Shown piece after piece: positions 61,701 to 64,000 of a stretch of DNA of 64,000 bases. Within the stretch, counting starts at the first letter, position 1, and every line of letters starts with the position of its first letter. Under the pieces are notes generated by a model that saw nothing but the letters and a program-made list of their open reading frames with translations, searched no databases and was not told the origin of the DNA. Origin of the DNA: Trochalopteron elliotii (lineage: Eukaryota; Chordata; Aves; Passeriformes; Leiothrichidae); the NCBI GenBank assembly GCA_024734555.1, contig JANPWX010000449.1:5166124-5230123 (forward strand), given 5' to 3'. A program made the translations under genes and the position numbers.

Positions 61701-62399
61701 GTTAAATGCTCTTAAGGTACATCCACACCAGTGCTGCAGTTCAGATCAAGAACACACACTCCAGACACACACTTTTTCTGCACATCATAAAGTGTGTCTC
61801 AGGGGATACAAACTGGAGCCTTTCAAAAAAAGGTTAGTTAGAGGGCCCTGTTTCTCCCTCCCCGCCATTGTCACCACTGAAAAGACCAACGCTGAAAGGA
61901 ACATTGATGTCTATAGATGTCCTTAGCCTGCTGAGAGGAGCAAGGAATTGGGACCACAATGGTATTTCTGTCCCACAGTTACTGGGATCAAAGTGTACTC
62001 CAGTAAGTATAGGGAGGGACAGGACTATCCTTGGTCCTTGACATGGACACAGTAGGGAAAAATCTCTAAAGCTACTAACCTGTCCAAACTGCTGTGTCTG
62101 TATTGGGAGAGACAAATCCCACCTTCTTTCTCTGTCCTTGGATTGCAGGAACAGACTGGCTCACATATAGACATGCAGAACTAGACCAGATAATTTCTAT
62201 CTTTCATGGCCAGGCACATGCAAAGACCAGAGGACAACTTGACTTTAAGAGTCAGACATACCTACAAAATACATGTTTCTCTGGAAAAGGCACAGGGTCT
62301 GATAGACAGGAACAACCTCAGCCACAGAACCATGTTACACTGCACCCCCACATCCCAGTAGATGTTTCCATATTAGGAAAAGAGTTTCAGGTTCCCCAC
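58786..62399. other. Long stretch without a recognised gene
   Basis: No repeat or exon was supported. Frames on both strands at 58685-59106 share the CR1 tail and adjacent sequence and show no domain. The last 500 bases may include the U3 of the LTR at 62400, whose left end I cannot place. Confidence 0.45.
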
Positions 62400-62815
62400 T
62401 GAACTTATAAAGAGGAAGAACCAGAACCTTCTATGTTTTTCTCCCCATAATTGGCCCAGTGCCTGCACAAAGGAACCTGTTGGATCTTTGACATGTACTT
62501 CAAGGCCTGTAGCTGTTTCTATTGGGCAGCTTGCCAAAAAAAACCCCCTCTTTAACTGTTTATACCTAAGAAAGAGTTCAGAGTTTCTCGGGGCTTTTTG
62601 GGGTATCTTAGCAAGTGCAAGGGCCTTCCCTCCACTGTGCACAGTTCTTATTGTTTTGTTCTGCATACTGTATGTTATTTTCTCTTTTATTAAAACCTTT
62701 TGCTTTTTCAAAACACACTCGATCAGCCGTCCTGCTAATTATTCATAAGTCATTTCTGGGAGGTTGCTGGTCAACCCTCAGAGCTTGACACAACTTTGTG
62801 GGGCTCATAACATGC
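62400..62815 (+). mobile_element. Probable endogenous retrovirus LTR end with primer-binding-site-like sequence
   Basis: A TATA-like TTTATACC at about 62558-62566 is followed by ATTAAA at 62689-62694, then a short U5 ending GACACA (62792). Six bases later comes TGGGGCTCAT (62799-62808), similar to the start of the proline-tRNA primer-binding site (TGGGGGCTCGT) used by gammaretrovirus-like elements. The order fits U3-R-U5-PBS on the plus strand. The left end is unknown, and no recognisable retroviral gene follows before the window ends. A non-retroviral explanation remains possible. Confidence 0.4.
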
Positions 62816-64000
62816 TGGCCTCATGCAGAATAGTATCAGAACCAGTGCAGCTGGAGGTGCTCAGGGTCCATGAGAGCCTGGGGCTCCCCACATCACAGGA
62901 TGGATAATGCCTGTGACTCAGGTGTTGTCTAGCATGGGGTAGGATGTACCCTGATTGCAGGCCAGCAGTAGTCAGGTGAGCAGGAGGCTTCTGGCAGGAA
63001 CAGACTTCAAGACAATCCAGAGAAATTCTGTTGAGTGGAAAGGGCAGATAGATTCAGCAGTCTTGAAAAGCGTGTGTTTCCTGGTGAATGTAAGTTAGCA
63101 CTGAAGCTGTGAGCTGGGCTCTGTCTGCCTCAAGTCATTAAATGAAATAGGTTTGATTTTAGAAAACAGCAGTGTAGTGCAGCAGAAACCTTGGGCTGCT
63201 GGGCAGGATGGCTCTTTGTGTTACTTTGAGCCTCTCAATCAGACGGAGGTGCACCCTGGGAGAGCTGCCTTATTGTTCTGTATTGCTTAGGATGACATGT
63301 TTAAATAGCAGAAAATGAAGTGGGTTTCATTCAAAGAAAGCTGTGAGCATCTGCCACAAATCCTCCCAGCAAAGCAGCTCCACTCAGAAATGGCAAATTT
63401 ATCCCTCGATGTACCGGAGCAATTTTTTCCACTTTCCCATTATTTCCCTTTCAGATGCCTCACTGCTGGTCTGTGCTCACCTGTCCCTCTGCAGATGTGA
63501 CACGAGGTGTCTCAGGCTTCCCTCACGAAGGAGAGATCATGCTGTGGCAGTCTGGGGCAGCTGGAGGGGCTGCCACAAGCCAGGCTGCCTGCACGGGGAC
63601 AGGGCAGAGCATCTCTGCTGCCATGAAGAGCTGTGACACAGCTGAATGTATCAGACACTTTTTCTTCACCTGGTGTCACATACTTGTCTCAAGGTCACCA
63701 GTGTCCCACTCCACCTGATGCTTCTCATCAGAGGAGTGAGCTGAGGAATTCTGCTGTGATTAATAACCTTATCTATCCCCTTGAGCTTATTTTTTCCCTC
63801 CATTTTTAATTTTATGTTCTGCTTACCAGCTGCTCTTGCTCATTAAAAAAACAAACCCTCTCTAGTTCTCATTAGCACCATATGTCTGCTGGTTATTTGA
63901 GAGATGAACGCAAAATATATTTAAAGGATTAGTCAATGACAGGCAAAAAGATTGAAATGCAAAGGCTAAGGAGATGCTGTTAAACTCTGCCTTCTTGCTG
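62816..64000. other. Stretch without a recognised gene
   Basis: If 62400-62815 is a 5' LTR, the first few hundred bases could be its leader, but no gag-like frame is present. Overlapping plus frames at 63315-63718 have no recognised protein. Confidence 0.45.

Noticed and set aside
1..64000. CRISPR arrays, bacterial operons, phage or plasmid genes
   Set aside because: No regularly spaced direct repeats, no long prokaryotic frames and no ribosome-binding pattern. The repeat content is that of a bird genome.

Overview
The window reads as non-coding DNA from a bird genome. The main evidence is at least nine recognisable 3' pieces of the avian LINE CR1, a textbook avian ERVL-type LTR, and relics of old amniote repeats (a MIR core, L3-like CR1, a tRNA-like element) in an otherwise A/T-rich background. 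No bacterial gene organisation, rRNA, tRNA gene or CRISPR array is visible. No protein-coding host gene can be named. The longest open frames are short and either fall in CR1 or look like chance.

Layout. Positions 1-25600 are A/T-rich. They carry a solo ERVL LTR (2020-2566, minus), CR1 pieces on both strands (6291-6590 minus, 8578-8672 plus, 11195-11352 plus, 13065-13383 plus, 15348-15640 minus), a MIR fragment (8335-8415) and a decayed CR1 ORF1 with its GDSL-esterase-like domain (15690-16330, minus). Positions 25730-26475 form a strong CpG island interrupted by a 384-base assembly gap (25957-26340). This is the most likely promoter and first exon in the window. Its gene and direction of transcription cannot be read from what is left.

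Positions 26476-64000 are again intergenic or intronic in character. All six well-preserved CR1 copies here lie on the plus strand (29101, 39400, 40899, 44262, 46513, 58155). They come with two probable retroviral LTRs (43625-44076 and about 62400-62792), an ancient L3-like CR1 copy (55495-55745), a tRNA-like SINE or foldback relic (54782-54912), and simple repeats including a 48-base A run.

Nothing here works together as a gene system. The functional candidate is the gap-split CpG island. Two exon-like segments (7581-7982 minus, 10558-10731 plus) have good splice-site context but no recognisable protein, and are offered only as things to test. Repeat families were identified by eye from remembered consensus features, so boundaries are approximate by about 5-30 bases unless stated.
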